Source: Methylotenera sp. (GTDB lineage Bacteria; Pseudomonadota; Gammaproteobacteria; Burkholderiales; Methylophilaceae). From it: DNA of 64,000 nt. The stretch spans positions 33,465 through 97,464 of the forward strand of contig JACMNB010000025.1 of the NCBI GenBank assembly GCA_014378845.1, given 5' to 3'. The notes under the pieces were generated by a model, which was not told where the DNA came from, ran no database searches, and worked only from the letters and a program-made list of their open reading frames with translations. Both the position numbers and the translations under genes were made by a program. This document shows positions 28,707 to 37,999 of this stretch, in pieces. Each line of letters opens with the position of its first letter. Within the stretch, counting starts at the first letter, position 1.

Positions 28707-29210
28707 TTAAGCCGTTACTTCCTCAGCAACTAAAGGTGCGGCGCAAGTTTTGCGCGGGGTAAAGCTAATTTCGCTCGCATTATCAACAGCATTGCCAGCA
28801 TCAGTTTGACGTTTATTTTCAACTAATTCTGCCAGTGTAACGCCAGATAAATAATCTAAAATTTTGTTATTGAGAGATGCCCATAAATCATGCGTCATGC
28901 AGCGGCCCTCGCTATGACAATCTTCTTTGCCGCCGCATTGCGTTGCATCAATAAGCTCGTCCACCGCAGTAATAATATGCGAAACTGAAATCTGTGCATG
29001 CGGTTTTCCCAAGCGATAACCGCCGCCAGGCCCGCGCACGCTAGTCACCAAGCCTTGGCGACGCAAGCGCGAAAATAATTGCTCTAAGTATGACAAAGAA
29101 ATAGCTTGGCGCTCACTGATGCCAGCCAGCGTGACAGGTTTCACGTCTTCATTCAACGCTAAGTCTAGCATCGCAGTGACAGCAAAACGGCCTTTGGTGG
29201 TGAGTCTCAT
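28707..29210 (-). CDS. iscR: Fe-S-sensing Rrf2 regulator IscR
   Basis: Represses the isc operon when loaded with a [2Fe-2S] cluster. The winged-helix domain (1-60) contains [17 protein letters not shown] and [11 protein letters not shown]. Cluster ligands C92, C98, C104 and H107 are at the same positions as in E. coli IscR. It is the first gene of the operon, with a matching operator in its own promoter. The C-terminal tail of about 30 residues is poorly conserved. Confidence 0.95.
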   Translation of the reverse strand: MRLTTKGRFAVTAMLDLALNEDVKPVTLAGISERQAISLSYLEQLFSRLRRQGLVTSVRGPGGGYRLGKPHAQISVSHIITAVDELIDATQCGGKEDCHSEGRCMTHDLWASLNNKILDYLSGVTLAELVENKRQTDAGNAVDNASEISFTPRKTCAAPLVAEEVTA

Positions 29211-29227
29211 AATCCTTGCATTCTATA

Positions 29228-29252
29228 ATAACCTACTAATTTAGTCAATTAT
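29228..29252 (-). promoter_or_regulatory. IscR type 1 operator in the isc promoter
   Basis: The 25-base minus-strand segment fits the E. coli type 1 IscR consensus at about 22 positions, including GACT and the AGT half. It contains the likely -35 TTGACT, with a TATAGAAT -10 region 17 bases on, so Fe-S-IscR bound here would block polymerase. Confidence 0.8.
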
Positions 29253-29299
29253 TAACTGGCTTTAGTTCAATGATTGTTTTTAATAAATCTTACTTAAGC

Positions 29300-29377
29300 C
29301 CGTCATTCTGAGGGTAGCGAAGAATCCATTACTTTGTTTGATGTTTACTGGATTTTTAGCCGCCCTCAGAATGACGG
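29300..29377. repeat. Palindrome of the CGTCATTCTGAGGG family
   Basis: CCGTCATTCTGAGGG and CCCTCAGAATGACGG arms, 78 bases, between cysE and iscR. Confidence 0.85.
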
Positions 29378-29421
29378 CAGGGTGTTAGTTTTTGGCTTTT
29401 GTGCGCGGTTTAAAAATAACT

Positions 29422-30147
29422 TTAAATAATATTTTTTTTCGCTCCAAATGCTTCAGCCACTTCGCCATCAGCATCTGCCATTTGCGCTATTTGCGTTTTA
29501 AGGGCTTGTAAATCTGCGTCTTGCTTGGTAACGTGTTGCAGCAAACCTTGCAAGGCTTTTGCTAATGGGTCATCATCATCGCCGCCCACCGCATAGGCGC
29601 TAAATTTGGCGATTTGCGCGGCCGCTTTTGCTTTTTCTTCTTCCAAAATACGCGCAGGAATGCCCACCGCGGTGGCGTTTTCAGGCACATCTTTCACCAC
29701 CACAGCGTTGCTGCCGATTTTGGCGTTTTTACCAATGGTAATTGGGCCAAGCACTTTTGCGCCAGCGCCAATTACCACGCCAGATTGTAAGGTTGGGTGA
29801 CGCTTGCCCTTGTTCCACGAGGTTCCGCCCAAGGTAACGCCATGATACAGCGTGCAATCATCGCCAATAATGGCGGTTTCGCCAATCACCACGCCCATGC
29901 CGTGATCGATAAATACGCGGTGGCCAATGGTCGCGCCTGGGTGAATTTCAATCCCGGTTAAAAAACGCCCAATGTGCGAAAACATGCGCCCAAGCCAATA
30001 GAATCGGGCTTTCCACAGCCAATGTGAAAAGCGGTGCATAATAAGCGCATGCACGCCAGGATAGGTGGTGAGAATTTCAAAATGCGTACGCGCTGCGGGG
30101 TCGCGCTCAAACACAATTGAAATATCTTCTTTTAGATGATTAAACAT
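29422..30147 (-). CDS. cysE: Serine O-acetyltransferase
   Basis: Makes O-acetylserine, the direct precursor of cysteine, from serine and acetyl-CoA. The 241-residue protein has an N-terminal helical domain and a left-handed beta-helix of hexapeptide repeats (about 65-170) with the catalytic [15 protein letters not shown] and [13 protein letters not shown] segments. The position upstream of the isc operon links cysteine supply with its main consumer, IscS. The C-terminal tail after about residue 180 is longer than in the short plant-like forms. Confidence 0.93.
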   Translation of the reverse strand: MFNHLKEDISIVFERDPAARTHFEILTTYPGVHALIMHRFSHWLWKARFYWLGRMFSHIGRFLTGIEIHPGATIGHRVFIDHGMGVVIGETAIIGDDCTLYHGVTLGGTSWNKGKRHPTLQSGVVIGAGAKVLGPITIGKNAKIGSNAVVVKDVPENATAVGIPARILEEEKAKAAAQIAKFSAYAVGGDDDDPLAKALQGLLQHVTKQDADLQALKTQIAQMADADGEVAEAFGAKKNII

Positions 30148-30222
30148 TTATTGAAATTAAGTTATAAAGCACTATTATGCCACAAGCACTAATTGTTGAC
30201 TAATTTAGTAGGGTAAATAACA

Positions 30223-30648
30223 TTGCACAAAACAATTCATCAAGTTTTAGTTTTGATCATGGTTTCTGTTTTGAATATGCCACTGATTGTGCATGCAAAA
30301 CAGCTAAATCATCACGCTAAGCATGCGTCTAAAGCCAATAGCAATAAACTGCCTGATAAAATGATTGGCTTAGCCTCATTTTATGGTGGTAAATTTAATG
30401 GAAGGCGCACTGCCAGCGGCGAAAAATTTAATCATCATGCGTTAACCGCGGCGCATAAAACTCTGCCTTTTGGCAGCAAAGTGCAAGTCACTAATTTGCG
30501 AAACGGCAAAAGTGTGGTCGTGCGCATTAACGATCGTGGTCCGTTTGTAAAAGGGCGAATTATCGATTTGTCGAAAGCGGCAGCCAAACAAATCGGTCTT
30601 AGTAGCTCGGGTACTGCGCGTGTGAAGCTTGAAGTGCTTAAAAAGTAA
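30223..30648 (+). CDS. RlpA-like double-psi beta-barrel protein
   Basis: An exported 141-residue protein with a signal peptide ending VHA-K and one DPBB domain. [19 protein letters not shown] and [20 protein letters not shown] are the RlpA hallmarks. RlpA proteins bind or cleave denuded glycan strands at the division site. There is no SPOR domain and no lipobox, so this is a short periplasmic form. The start is TTG at 30223 after AGGG; an alternative start inside the signal peptide would shorten it slightly. Confidence 0.82.
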   Translation: MHKTIHQVLVLIMVSVLNMPLIVHAKQLNHHAKHASKANSNKLPDKMIGLASFYGGKFNGRRTASGEKFNHHALTAAHKTLPFGSKVQVTNLRNGKSVVVRINDRGPFVKGRIIDLSKAAAKQIGLSSSGTARVKLEVLKK

Positions 30649-30669
30649 AATAATCAAAAAATTAAATGA

Positions 30670-31434
30670 TTAATATTTACTGTGTTTGCGCGGTGCTTGC
30701 GTTAACGTTAGCACGCCGCGCAGCAAATTAATTTCTTCTTTTTCTAGGCGGGCGCGGCTATATAAACGGCGCATGCGTTCAAACAATTTTTTTGGCGCCT
30801 TTGGGTTAAGATAACCAATATGTAACAACGTTTCTTCTAAGTGTGCATAAAAACGCTCTAATTCTTCATTGGTTGCCAGCAGGTTTAAACTGGCCTTGTC
30901 AGTTGGCGCGCTGCTTAGCAAATTTGGTGCGCTGGCAAGGCTGAGCATTCTTAATTCGTAACACACTAATTGCACAGCCATTGATAGGTTGAGCGATGAA
31001 TATTCGGGATTCGCTGGAATCATCGCCAGCAGTTGGCAGCAATCAAGCTCGGCGTTGGTTAAGCCGCTCATTTCGGTGCCAAATACAATAGCCACTGGCT
31101 GGGTAGCCGCATAATCATTGGCTTGCAGGGCAGCCTCACGTGCATTAACCGTCTCAAGGCTTAAATAACGTTTACGCGCGCTTAAGCCAATGGCAAAACC
31201 GCAGCCCACTAAAGCTTCGCTCAAAGTTTGCGTCACAATCGCATTATCTAATACGTCGTCCGCGCCTGCCGCCATGGCGGTTGCTTGCTCGTTAGGGTAT
31301 TTTGCTGGTTGTACTAAATAAAGGTGCTTAAAGCCCATGGTTTTCATGGCGCGCGCGGTGCTGCCAATGTTGCCAGGGTGGCTGGTTTGGCAAAGTACGA
31401 TGCGAATATTGTCAAAAATTGATTGATTACTCAT
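30670..31434 (-). CDS. trmJ: tRNA Cm32/Um32 methyltransferase TrmJ
   Basis: A SPOUT-class methyltransferase that 2'-O-methylates position 32 of tRNAs. The N-terminal segment IRIVLCQTSHPGNIGSTARAMK binds tRNA. The C-terminal knot motifs are IVFGTEMSGL and YSSLNLSMAVQLVCYE. The 254-residue length is normal. It is divergent from suhB and near the isc operon, as in E. coli where suhB, trmJ and iscR are neighbours. Confidence 0.93.
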   Translation of the reverse strand: MSNQSIFDNIRIVLCQTSHPGNIGSTARAMKTMGFKHLYLVQPAKYPNEQATAMAAGADDVLDNAIVTQTLSEALVGCGFAIGLSARKRYLSLETVNAREAALQANDYAATQPVAIVFGTEMSGLTNAELDCCQLLAMIPANPEYSSLNLSMAVQLVCYELRMLSLASAPNLLSSAPTDKASLNLLATNEELERFYAHLEETLLHIGYLNPKAPKKLFERMRRLYSRARLEKEEINLLRGVLTLTQAPRKHSKY

Positions 31435-31467
31435 TAAAAATTAACTGCTTTCAGTCTTCCCACTTGT

Positions 31468-31489
31468 CTCCCGCACGCGGGCGAGGGAG
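31468..31489. repeat. Short palindrome CTCCCGCACGCGGGCGAG
   Basis: A compact GC-rich hairpin in otherwise AT-rich spacer, resembling short dispersed palindromes of many proteobacteria. Confidence 0.5.
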
Positions 31490-31584
31490 TTTATAGAAGC
31501 GCCTATTAATGCTAAAATGCTATTTTAACAGTTCTTTAACATTGTTTTTTTGTTTTTCCATCACGCACATGGCGGTAAGTCGGC

Positions 31585-31725
31585 CTCTGTATTACATATA
31601 GCGCGGTGGATAAAGCGCAAGGCGCAAAAGACAAAAATACTGAAGAATAGTATATTGAGTACAGCAAAGTATTTTTGTATTTGCAACGCCGCGATTTGCC
31701 ATCGCAATTATCGAATGATTGACTA
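31585..31725. repeat. MITE-like inverted repeat between trmJ and suhB
   Basis: Left side GCGCGG...GGCGCAAAAGACAAAAATACT pairs with right side AGTATTTTTGTATTTGCAACGCC...GCG over about 21-25 bases each, around a 25-base centre. It fills most of the 309-base gap. No transposase is nearby. Confidence 0.65.
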
Positions 31726-31743
31726 TTAGTAAAGACCACAAAC

Positions 31744-32553
31744 ATGCATCCAATGCTCAGTATTGCAGTAAAAGCCGCGCGCGAAGCGGGCCGAATCATC
31801 AACAAAGGCTCTAACGACGTTGGCGCATTGACGGTTACTGCCAAAAATTTTAACGATTTTGTATCAGAAGTTGATCATACTGCCGAGCAGTCAATTATTG
31901 ACACCATTAAATACGCTTATCCTGACCACGGATTTTTGGGCGAGGAGTCTGGCGACACCAATAAAGACGCCGAAAATATTTGGATTATCGACCCGCTAGA
32001 TGGCACTACTAATTTTTTGCATAATTTTCCGCAATACTGCGTATCGATTGCCTTGCAGCAAAAGGGAGTGCTCACACAGGCGGTCATTTACGACCCCGTG
32101 CGCAATGATTTATTTACCGCTACCAAAGGCCGCGGCGCGTTTTTAAACGATAAACGCATTCGCGTTGCCAATCGCGGCAAATTGCAAACAAGTTTGATTG
32201 GCACAGGCTTTCCGTTTCGCGATTTTACGCATTTGGATACTTACATGGCGATGTTTAAAGATATGATTAAAAGCACCGCTGGCCTACGCAGGCCAGGTTC
32301 TGCCGCGTTAGATTTAGCCTACGTTGCGGCAGGCTTTACTGACGGTTTTTTTGAGCTTAATTTATCAAGCTGGGATATCGCTGCAGGTGGCTTGTTAGTG
32401 CAAGAGGCTGGCGGTATTGTGGGCGATTTTCAAGGCAATGAAAGTTGGTTAACAACGGGCAATATTGTGGCGGGTAACGCTAAAATATTCTCGCAAATGT
32501 TGCAAGTGCTGGCGCCACATTTAACGCCAGCGCAAAAAACTCAGATTGCTTAA
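31744..32553 (+). CDS. suhB: Inositol-1-monophosphatase family protein SuhB
   Basis: A magnesium-dependent phosphatase of the IMPase fold; in E. coli SuhB also joins rRNA antitermination complexes. Metal-site motifs are GEESG (about residue 68), IDPLDGTTNF (about 83) and SWDIAAGGLLVQEAGG (about 212). At 269 residues it matches E. coli SuhB. It is divergent from trmJ. Confidence 0.94.
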   Translation: MHPMLSIAVKAAREAGRIINKGSNDVGALTVTAKNFNDFVSEVDHTAEQSIIDTIKYAYPDHGFLGEESGDTNKDAENIWIIDPLDGTTNFLHNFPQYCVSIALQQKGVLTQAVIYDPVRNDLFTATKGRGAFLNDKRIRVANRGKLQTSLIGTGFPFRDFTHLDTYMAMFKDMIKSTAGLRRPGSAALDLAYVAAGFTDGFFELNLSSWDIAAGGLLVQEAGGIVGDFQGNESWLTTGNIVAGNAKIFSQMLQVLAPHLTPAQKTQIA

Positions 32554-32599
32554 AATGAGCATTTTAAGCGAAGTATTTCAGAAGCCAAGTGGAAAGTTG

Positions 32600-32836
32600 T
32601 TAGTGCGCGCCAAACATTTCTTCGTTAAGTTTACGGTCAACTTGCGCGGCCAGCTGAAATAGTTGGTCATCTTCACTTAATTTTACTCGGTTAAAAAATT
32701 CAGTCTTATATTCATTATCATAAGCCAATTTTTCTAAATCAATCGGGCCCATTACTTGTCGGCAACGGGCTAAAAATTCTGCATAAACGGCCAAGCTGTC
32801 GGTTGTATTGTTGGTTAAATTAGTCAGTTTTTTCAT
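32600..32836 (-). CDS. Small conserved-type hypothetical protein
   Basis: A 78-residue soluble, acidic, probably helical protein (YAEFLARCRQVMGP, LSEDDQLFQLAAQVDRKL). I do not recognise a named family. Start ATG 32834-32836 gives MKKL; another ATG three codons earlier is possible, and neither has a clear ribosome binding site. It is convergent with suhB. Confidence 0.6.
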   Translation of the reverse strand: MKKLTNLTNNTTDSLAVYAEFLARCRQVMGPIDLEKLAYDNEYKTEFFNRVKLSEDDQLFQLAAQVDRKLNEEMFGAH

Positions 32837-33075
32837 GAATAGCATTCATCAATAATAGTGATAACTGAATGACAGCAGGTTTTATGCCAAAAAAATTGGC
32901 CCATTAGTGTATTGATTTTGTTGGGTATTTTTGGAGACTTGCGCAAAACTAGAAAAAAAGTGATGAATATTCCGCAAGCTTGTTGAAACACTAAATGTTG
33001 GAGTGTTGGCTTATTCGCTTAAGTGTTAGCGTGTACAATGCACGCATCATTCAAATGCATTATTTTTAGGCGTTA

Positions 33076-33747
33076 ATGAAATTTTCTACAAGCAATTTTG
33101 AGCTAACAGCAAACGATTTAAGCGCAGTGCGCGGCGAGCGTTTGTTGTTTAAACAGCTTAATTTTTCGTTAAAAAACGGCACGATTTTATACTTGCAAGG
33201 TGCAAACGGCACTGGCAAAACCACATTGCTGCGCATGCTATGCGGTTTATCTAAGCCTTATTCCGGCGTTATAAATTGGTGCGGCAATAATATTAACGAG
33301 TTAGCAGAAGATTTTCATCAAAATATTCTATACATTGGCCATTTGCCCAGCATTAAAGAAGATTTAACCGCCTTAGAAAACTTACAGTTTTCCCTCGCTT
33401 TAACGGGCGATAGCTTTGACTTTGCCCATGCGTGCGAGGTGCTGAAATTGTTGGGTTTGGGTAAAGCTCTGCATTTGCCCACACGCGTGTTATCGCAAGG
33501 CCAAAAGCGCCGCGTGGCATTGGCGCGGCTTTGGTTGCAAAATTTGCCATTGTGGATTTTAGATGAGCCATTTACCGCGCTGGACGTGGCTGCGACTGAA
33601 TTGCTAAAGCAAAAGATTGAACATTTTGCTAATGCTGGTGGCGTGGTGGTGATGACGACGCATCAAGAAGTGTTGATTAATGCACCCAATTTTGTGCAAT
33701 TGCGGCTAGAAGATTTAGACAAACCAAACCATAATCTAAAAAATTAA
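33076..33747 (+). CDS. ccmA: Cytochrome c maturation ATPase CcmA
   Basis: Cytoplasmic ATPase of the CcmABCD complex that releases holo-CcmE (heme chaperone). Walker A is GANGTGKTT (about 45), the signature is LSQGQKRRVALAR and Walker B is LWILDEPFTALD. It is the first gene of an eight-gene ccm operon and overlaps ccmB by one base (TAATG). Confidence 0.94.
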   Translation: MKFSTSNFELTANDLSAVRGERLLFKQLNFSLKNGTILYLQGANGTGKTTLLRMLCGLSKPYSGVINWCGNNINELAEDFHQNILYIGHLPSIKEDLTALENLQFSLALTGDSFDFAHACEVLKLLGLGKALHLPTRVLSQGQKRRVALARLWLQNLPLWILDEPFTALDVAATELLKQKIEHFANAGGVVVMTTHQEVLINAPNFVQLRLEDLDKPNHNLKN

Positions 33748-34433
33748 TGAAAAAAAAGTTAAGCACATTGAGCGTACTTTATCGGGTGTTAGCGCGGGAT
33801 ATTCGCGTGGCATTGCGCCGCCAATCAGATGTGGCGGCGGTATTCTTCTTTTTTATTATAGCGGCCAGCTTATTTCCGCTGGGTTCAGGCGCCGATCCAA
33901 AGCTACTTAAAGCGATGGCGCCAAGCGTGTTGTGGGTAACGGCGCTGTTATCGTGCATGCTATCGTTATCGCGCATTTATGCCAGCGACCATGCCGATGG
34001 CACTTTAGAGCAGATTATGCTGTCGAATCAACCAACGGTGCTGATTGTATTGATGAAAATACTGGCGCATTGGGCGCTGTCGGGGTTGCCTTTGGTGCTA
34101 GTCGCGCCGCTTATTGGCGTGCAATTTAATTTAAGCGGGGCAGAGCTGCAAACTTTAGCACTTTCACTCTTGATGGGTACGCTGGCATTAAGTTTAATTG
34201 GCAGTATTGGCGCCGCGCTGACTCTCGGCATTCGTGGTACAGGCGTGCTGATTGCGATTTTGGTGTTGCCGCTGTATATTCCGGTGCTGGTTTTTGGCGC
34301 AGGCGCGGTTAACGCAGTTTCGATTGGCATGAGTGCAAATGGCGCATTATCGCTATTAGGCGCAGTATTGGCGATGGCGCTAGTATTTTCGCCATTGGCG
34401 TCAGCCGCAGCCCTAAGCATTGCGTTAGAGTAA
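33747..34433 (+). CDS. ccmB: Cytochrome c maturation permease CcmB
   Basis: Membrane subunit of the CcmABCD complex, 228 residues with six hydrophobic segments. FFIIAASLFPLGSGADP in the N-terminal part is characteristic of CcmB. Its start overlaps the ccmA stop by one base. Confidence 0.93.
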   Translation: MKKKLSTLSVLYRVLARDIRVALRRQSDVAAVFFFFIIAASLFPLGSGADPKLLKAMAPSVLWVTALLSCMLSLSRIYASDHADGTLEQIMLSNQPTVLIVLMKILAHWALSGLPLVLVAPLIGVQFNLSGAELQTLALSLLMGTLALSLIGSIGAALTLGIRGTGVLIAILVLPLYIPVLVFGAGAVNAVSIGMSANGALSLLGAVLAMALVFSPLASAAALSIALE

Positions 34434-34514
34434 ACTTAAGCTGTTCGTCTATGTATTTATTAAATGCGGTAATCAATAATCAAGTAAAGATTTAAAATAT
34501 CGCAAGGCATTTGA

Positions 34515-35276
34515 ATGAAAAATATTGATACAAAAACCGATTTGCAAAGATTAAAATTTAATTGGCTGCAATTTGCCTCGCCAAAAACGTTTTATCCGCT
34601 TGCGGGCAAAATAATTCCTTGGTGCGCGGCAGGCGCGGCAATTTTAATTGCGTATGGCTTGTATTTGGGCTTGCTGGTTGCGCCAACCGATTTTCAACAG
34701 GGTGAAGGTTATCGCATTATTTTTGTGCATGTGCCAGCAGCTTGGTTTTCGATGTTTTTATATTTGCTCATGGCGCTATACGCGGGCTTAGGTCTAGTGC
34801 TTAACGCGCGGCTAAGTTACATGATGGCGACCGCAATCGCGCCGACTGGCGCAATGTTTACGCTAGTTGCTTTAGTCACTGGCTCGCTATGGGGCAAGCC
34901 CATGTGGGGCGCATGGTGGGTGTGGGATGCGCGTTTGACGTCTGAATTAATTTTGTTATTTTTGTATATTGGCTATTTTTCACTAAAAGCGGCGATTGAC
35001 GATAAAAACCGCGCCGATAAAGCCAGTGCAGTTTTGGCAATTGTAGGTGCGATTAACGTGCCGATTATTTATTTTTCGGTTAAATGGTGGAACACCTTGC
35101 ATCAAGGCGCATCGGTTAGTTTAACGCAAGCGCCTGCCATGGCGGCAGTGATGCTTAAAGGCATGCTGGTGATGACGATTGGTTTTTGGCTGTATAGCAT
35201 CGCAGTGGTGCTGATGCGCGTGCGGGCAGAAATTTTAGAGCGTGACAGCAAAGCAGCCATGTTACGGCTAGATTAA
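34515..35276 (+). CDS. ccmC: Heme-handling protein CcmC
   Basis: Loads heme onto CcmE at the periplasmic side. The tryptophan-rich WWD domain GAWWVWDARLTSELIL (about 135-150) and the flanking histidines (IIFVHVPAAWFS and NTLHQG) are the heme ligand regions. Length 253 with six membrane helices is standard. It is separated from ccmB by about 80 bases. Confidence 0.95.
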   Translation: MKNIDTKTDLQRLKFNWLQFASPKTFYPLAGKIIPWCAAGAAILIAYGLYLGLLVAPTDFQQGEGYRIIFVHVPAAWFSMFLYLLMALYAGLGLVLNARLSYMMATAIAPTGAMFTLVALVTGSLWGKPMWGAWWVWDARLTSELILLFLYIGYFSLKAAIDDKNRADKASAVLAIVGAINVPIIYFSVKWWNTLHQGASVSLTQAPAMAAVMLKGMLVMTIGFWLYSIAVVLMRVRAEILERDSKAAMLRLD

Positions 35277-35319
35277 ATAAGATAAAGATTTACCTTAAGA
35301 TAAAGACGAAGGAAAAAGC

Positions 35320-35481
35320 ATGCAATGGCATAGTGTCAAAGATTTTTTAGCAATGGGTGGTTACGCTTTTTACGTGTGGGGGTCGTTTGGCATCACGTTT
35401 TGCTGCATGGCAATTGAGCTATTGATGCTACAAAGCCGCCGCCAAAGAATCATGCAGGCAGTGAAACAAGAAGCCATTTAA
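35320..35481 (+). CDS. ccmD: CcmD, small membrane subunit
   Basis: A 53-residue single-helix protein (YAFYVWGSFGITFCCMAIELLML) with a positively charged cytoplasmic tail, lying between ccmC and ccmE. Both shape and place are those of CcmD, which stabilises holo-CcmE release. Start ATG 35320 follows GAAGGA. Confidence 0.88.
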   Translation: MQWHSVKDFLAMGGYAFYVWGSFGITFCCMAIELLMLQSRRQRIMQAVKQEAI

Positions 35482-35512
35482 TCAGCATTTAAGTGATGAA
35501 AGCAAGGCAGTT

Positions 35513-35962
35513 ATGAAAGCAAGACATAAACGATTTAGTTTAATCGCAGCAGGGCTCATTTTATTGGTCATCGCGACGGTATTAATCACCCAATCATTCA
35601 AAAGTAATTTGGTGTTTTTCTTTACGCCTACGCAAGTAGAAAAAGGTCAAGCACCCAAAACAGGCAGTTTTCGTATTGGCGGCTTGGTAGAAAACGGCAG
35701 CTTAAAGCGCTTGCCCGATGGCTTGCGCGTGCAATTTAGGGTTACCGATACCGCAAAAACCATGCAAGTGATTTACAAAGGCATTTTGCCTGATTTATTT
35801 AAAGAAGGTAAAGGCGTAGTAGCAGAAGGCAAACTAGGCGCAGCGGGCATTTTTGAGGCCGACCAAGTGCTAGCCAAGCACGACGAAAACTATATGCCGC
35901 CAGAAGCCGCCGCTGCGCTTAAAGCCGCTAGCGATGCAAAAATGAAAGCAGGTACGATGTGA
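35513..35962 (+). CDS. ccmE: Heme chaperone CcmE
   Basis: Membrane-anchored periplasmic chaperone carrying heme covalently on a histidine. The N-terminal helix (about 8-28) is followed by the OB-like core with FRIGGLVENGSLKR and the heme-binding VLAKHDENYMPPE, where the histidine is H123 or nearby. Length 149. The stop overlaps the GTG start of ccmF by four bases. Confidence 0.95.
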   Translation: MKARHKRFSLIAAGLILLVIATVLITQSFKSNLVFFFTPTQVEKGQAPKTGSFRIGGLVENGSLKRLPDGLRVQFRVTDTAKTMQVIYKGILPDLFKEGKGVVAEGKLGAAGIFEADQVLAKHDENYMPPEAAAALKAASDAKMKAGTM

Positions 35963-37959
35963 TTCCAGAAATAGGCCATTTTTCTCTTATTTTGGCGTTT
36001 TGCTTTGCTATTGTGCAAGGTACACTACCGCTAATTGGCGTTTGGCAGCATAAACCCATGTTGGCCAATGTGGCCGTGCCCGCGGCGCGACTGCAATTTT
36101 TGTTTATTGCTATTGCATTTATTAGCTTAGATTATTCGTTTTATGTCGACGATTTTTCGGTGCTTTACGTTGCGTCTACTTCAAATTCGCAATTGCCAAT
36201 AATGTATAAATTAGCAGCAATATGGGGCGGCCATGAGGGTTCTATGTTGCTGTGGGTTTCTATGCTAGGTTTGTGGACAATGGCAGTAACAATATATGCT
36301 GAAGCGTTGCCACAAACATTTAAAATTAGGCTAATTGCCGTTATGGGCATGGTCAGTATTGGTTTTTTGGCGTTCGTTATTTTTACCTCAAACCCATTCG
36401 AGCGGCTGATTCCCGCCGCATTAGATGGCCGCGATTTAAACCCATTATTGCAAGACCCGGGCATGGTGTTTCATCCGCCCGTGCTTTACATGGGCTATGT
36501 GGGCTTTTCTGTCGCATTTGCGTTTGCCATCGCGGCACTTTTAGATGGCAAGCTTGATATTACTTGGGCGCGCTGGACGCGGCCGTGGACAACGGTGGCG
36601 TGGGTATTTTTAACGCTGGGCATCGCCTTTGGCAGCAAATGGGCGTATTACGAGCTAGGTTGGGGCGGCTGGTGGTTTTGGGATGCAGTCGAAAATGCCT
36701 CGTTTATGCCGTGGCTAGTCGGCACTGCGCTCATTCACTCGCTAGCGGTGACTGAAAAGCGCGACGCGTTTAAAGTGTGGACCGTATTACTGTCCATCAG
36801 CGCGTTTTCTTTGAGTTTACTGGGCACTTTTTTAGTGCGCTCTGGTGTACTGACATCGGTGCACGCCTTTGCGACCGATCCGCGGCGCGGCGTATTTATT
36901 TTGCTCTATTTAGTGGTAGTGATCGGCGGCGCATTGTTATTATTTGCGTGGCGCGCACCCAAGGTTGGTTTGGGCGAAAAGTTTGATGTGGTGTCGCGCG
37001 AGTCGATGCTATTAGCCAACAACGTAGTGCTGGTTGCCGCGGCAGGTTCTGTGCTGCTTGGCACCATGTACCCGCTATTAATGGATGCACTTGGCGCTGG
37101 CAAAATCTCCGTCGGCCCACCGTATTTTGATGCGGTATTTGTAGCGATTATGGCACCAGGCTTGTTTTTAATGGGTTTAGGGCCACTAGCCAAATGGAAA
37201 AAAGCCAGCTTGCCAGAAATCGGCGCGCGCTTAAAAGTGGCGGCCGTCATTAGCGTCATTTCGTCTGTGCTGGTGCCGTTTATCATGGGTAAAATGAGTT
37301 TAATGGTGGTTGTTGGCGTATTTTTGGCGTTTTGGGTGGGTAGCACAAGCCTTATTTTGCTGGCTAACCGCGTTAAATCGCGCAGCGCGGCAACGCCAAA
37401 CTTAGTGGATAATTTAAAAGGTATTCCGCTGGCTTTTTACGGTATGTTTATTGCACACTTGGGCATTGGCGTATTTATTTTGGGCGTAACCTTAGTTAAA
37501 GGTTATGAATCAGAGCAAGATTTGCGCATGGAAATTAACGATGTGGCAAAAATTGGCAATTTAAACTTTACCTTTGAAGGCACGCAAACAATCAAAGGCC
37601 CAAATTATGAATCACAACAAGGCACGTTTACGGTGACTAAGAATGGAAAAGCTGTTGCCGTGTTGCACCCCGAAAAACGCTTTTATCCTGTGCAAGGTAG
37701 CGTGATGACAGAAGCGGATATTAGCCCAGGAGTTATAAAAGATTTATATGTATCGCTGGGCGAGCCGCTAGAAAAAGGCGCGTGGAGTGTGCGAATTTAC
37801 ATCAAACCATTTGTACAATGGATATGGGCAGGCGCGATTTTAATGGCTTTGGGCGGCTTTTGCGCGCTGGCCGATAAACGTTATCGCGCTCGCAATAAAA
37901 AGCTTAGTCAAGGTTCAAAAGAGGGCGAGCAAGAAGCGCACGAGGCATTTGCATCATGA
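35959..37959 (+). CDS. ccmF: Heme lyase subunit CcmF
   Basis: Core of the cytochrome c heme lyase. The 666-residue polytopic protein has the WWD domain GGWWFWDAVENASFMPWL (about 234-251) and conserved periplasmic histidines, such as IALIHS-like GTALIHSLAVTE. The GTG start at 35959 overlaps ccmE, implying translational coupling. ccmG follows 40 bases later. Confidence 0.95.
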   Translation: MIPEIGHFSLILAFCFAIVQGTLPLIGVWQHKPMLANVAVPAARLQFLFIAIAFISLDYSFYVDDFSVLYVASTSNSQLPIMYKLAAIWGGHEGSMLLWVSMLGLWTMAVTIYAEALPQTFKIRLIAVMGMVSIGFLAFVIFTSNPFERLIPAALDGRDLNPLLQDPGMVFHPPVLYMGYVGFSVAFAFAIAALLDGKLDITWARWTRPWTTVAWVFLTLGIAFGSKWAYYELGWGGWWFWDAVENASFMPWLVGTALIHSLAVTEKRDAFKVWTVLLSISAFSLSLLGTFLVRSGVLTSVHAFATDPRRGVFILLYLVVVIGGALLLFAWRAPKVGLGEKFDVVSRESMLLANNVVLVAAAGSVLLGTMYPLLMDALGAGKISVGPPYFDAVFVAIMAPGLFLMGLGPLAKWKKASLPEIGARLKVAAVISVISSVLVPFIMGKMSLMVVVGVFLAFWVGSTSLILLANRVKSRSAATPNLVDNLKGIPLAFYGMFIAHLGIGVFILGVTLVKGYESEQDLRMEINDVAKIGNLNFTFEGTQTIKGPNYESQQGTFTVTKNGKAVAVLHPEKRFYPVQGSVMTEADISPGVIKDLYVSLGEPLEKGAWSVRIYIKPFVQWIWAGAILMALGGFCALADKRYRARNKKLSQGSKEGEQEAHEAFAS

Positions 37960-37999
37960 CACCAATGATAAAAACGCTGACAATATCTGAATTGCCTAA

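Noticed and set aside
22114..29377. CRISPR-like repeat array
   Set aside because: The repeats are palindromes at irregular spacing between genes, in three families, with no spacers and no cas genes.
33353..34420. Antisense ORFs across ccmA and ccmB
   Set aside because: Mirror frames of well-conserved genes; the composition reflects the opposite strand.
36906..37346. A 146-residue minus-strand ORF inside ccmF
   Set aside because: Shadow of ccmF; rich in Thr, Ala and Pro as expected from reverse reading.
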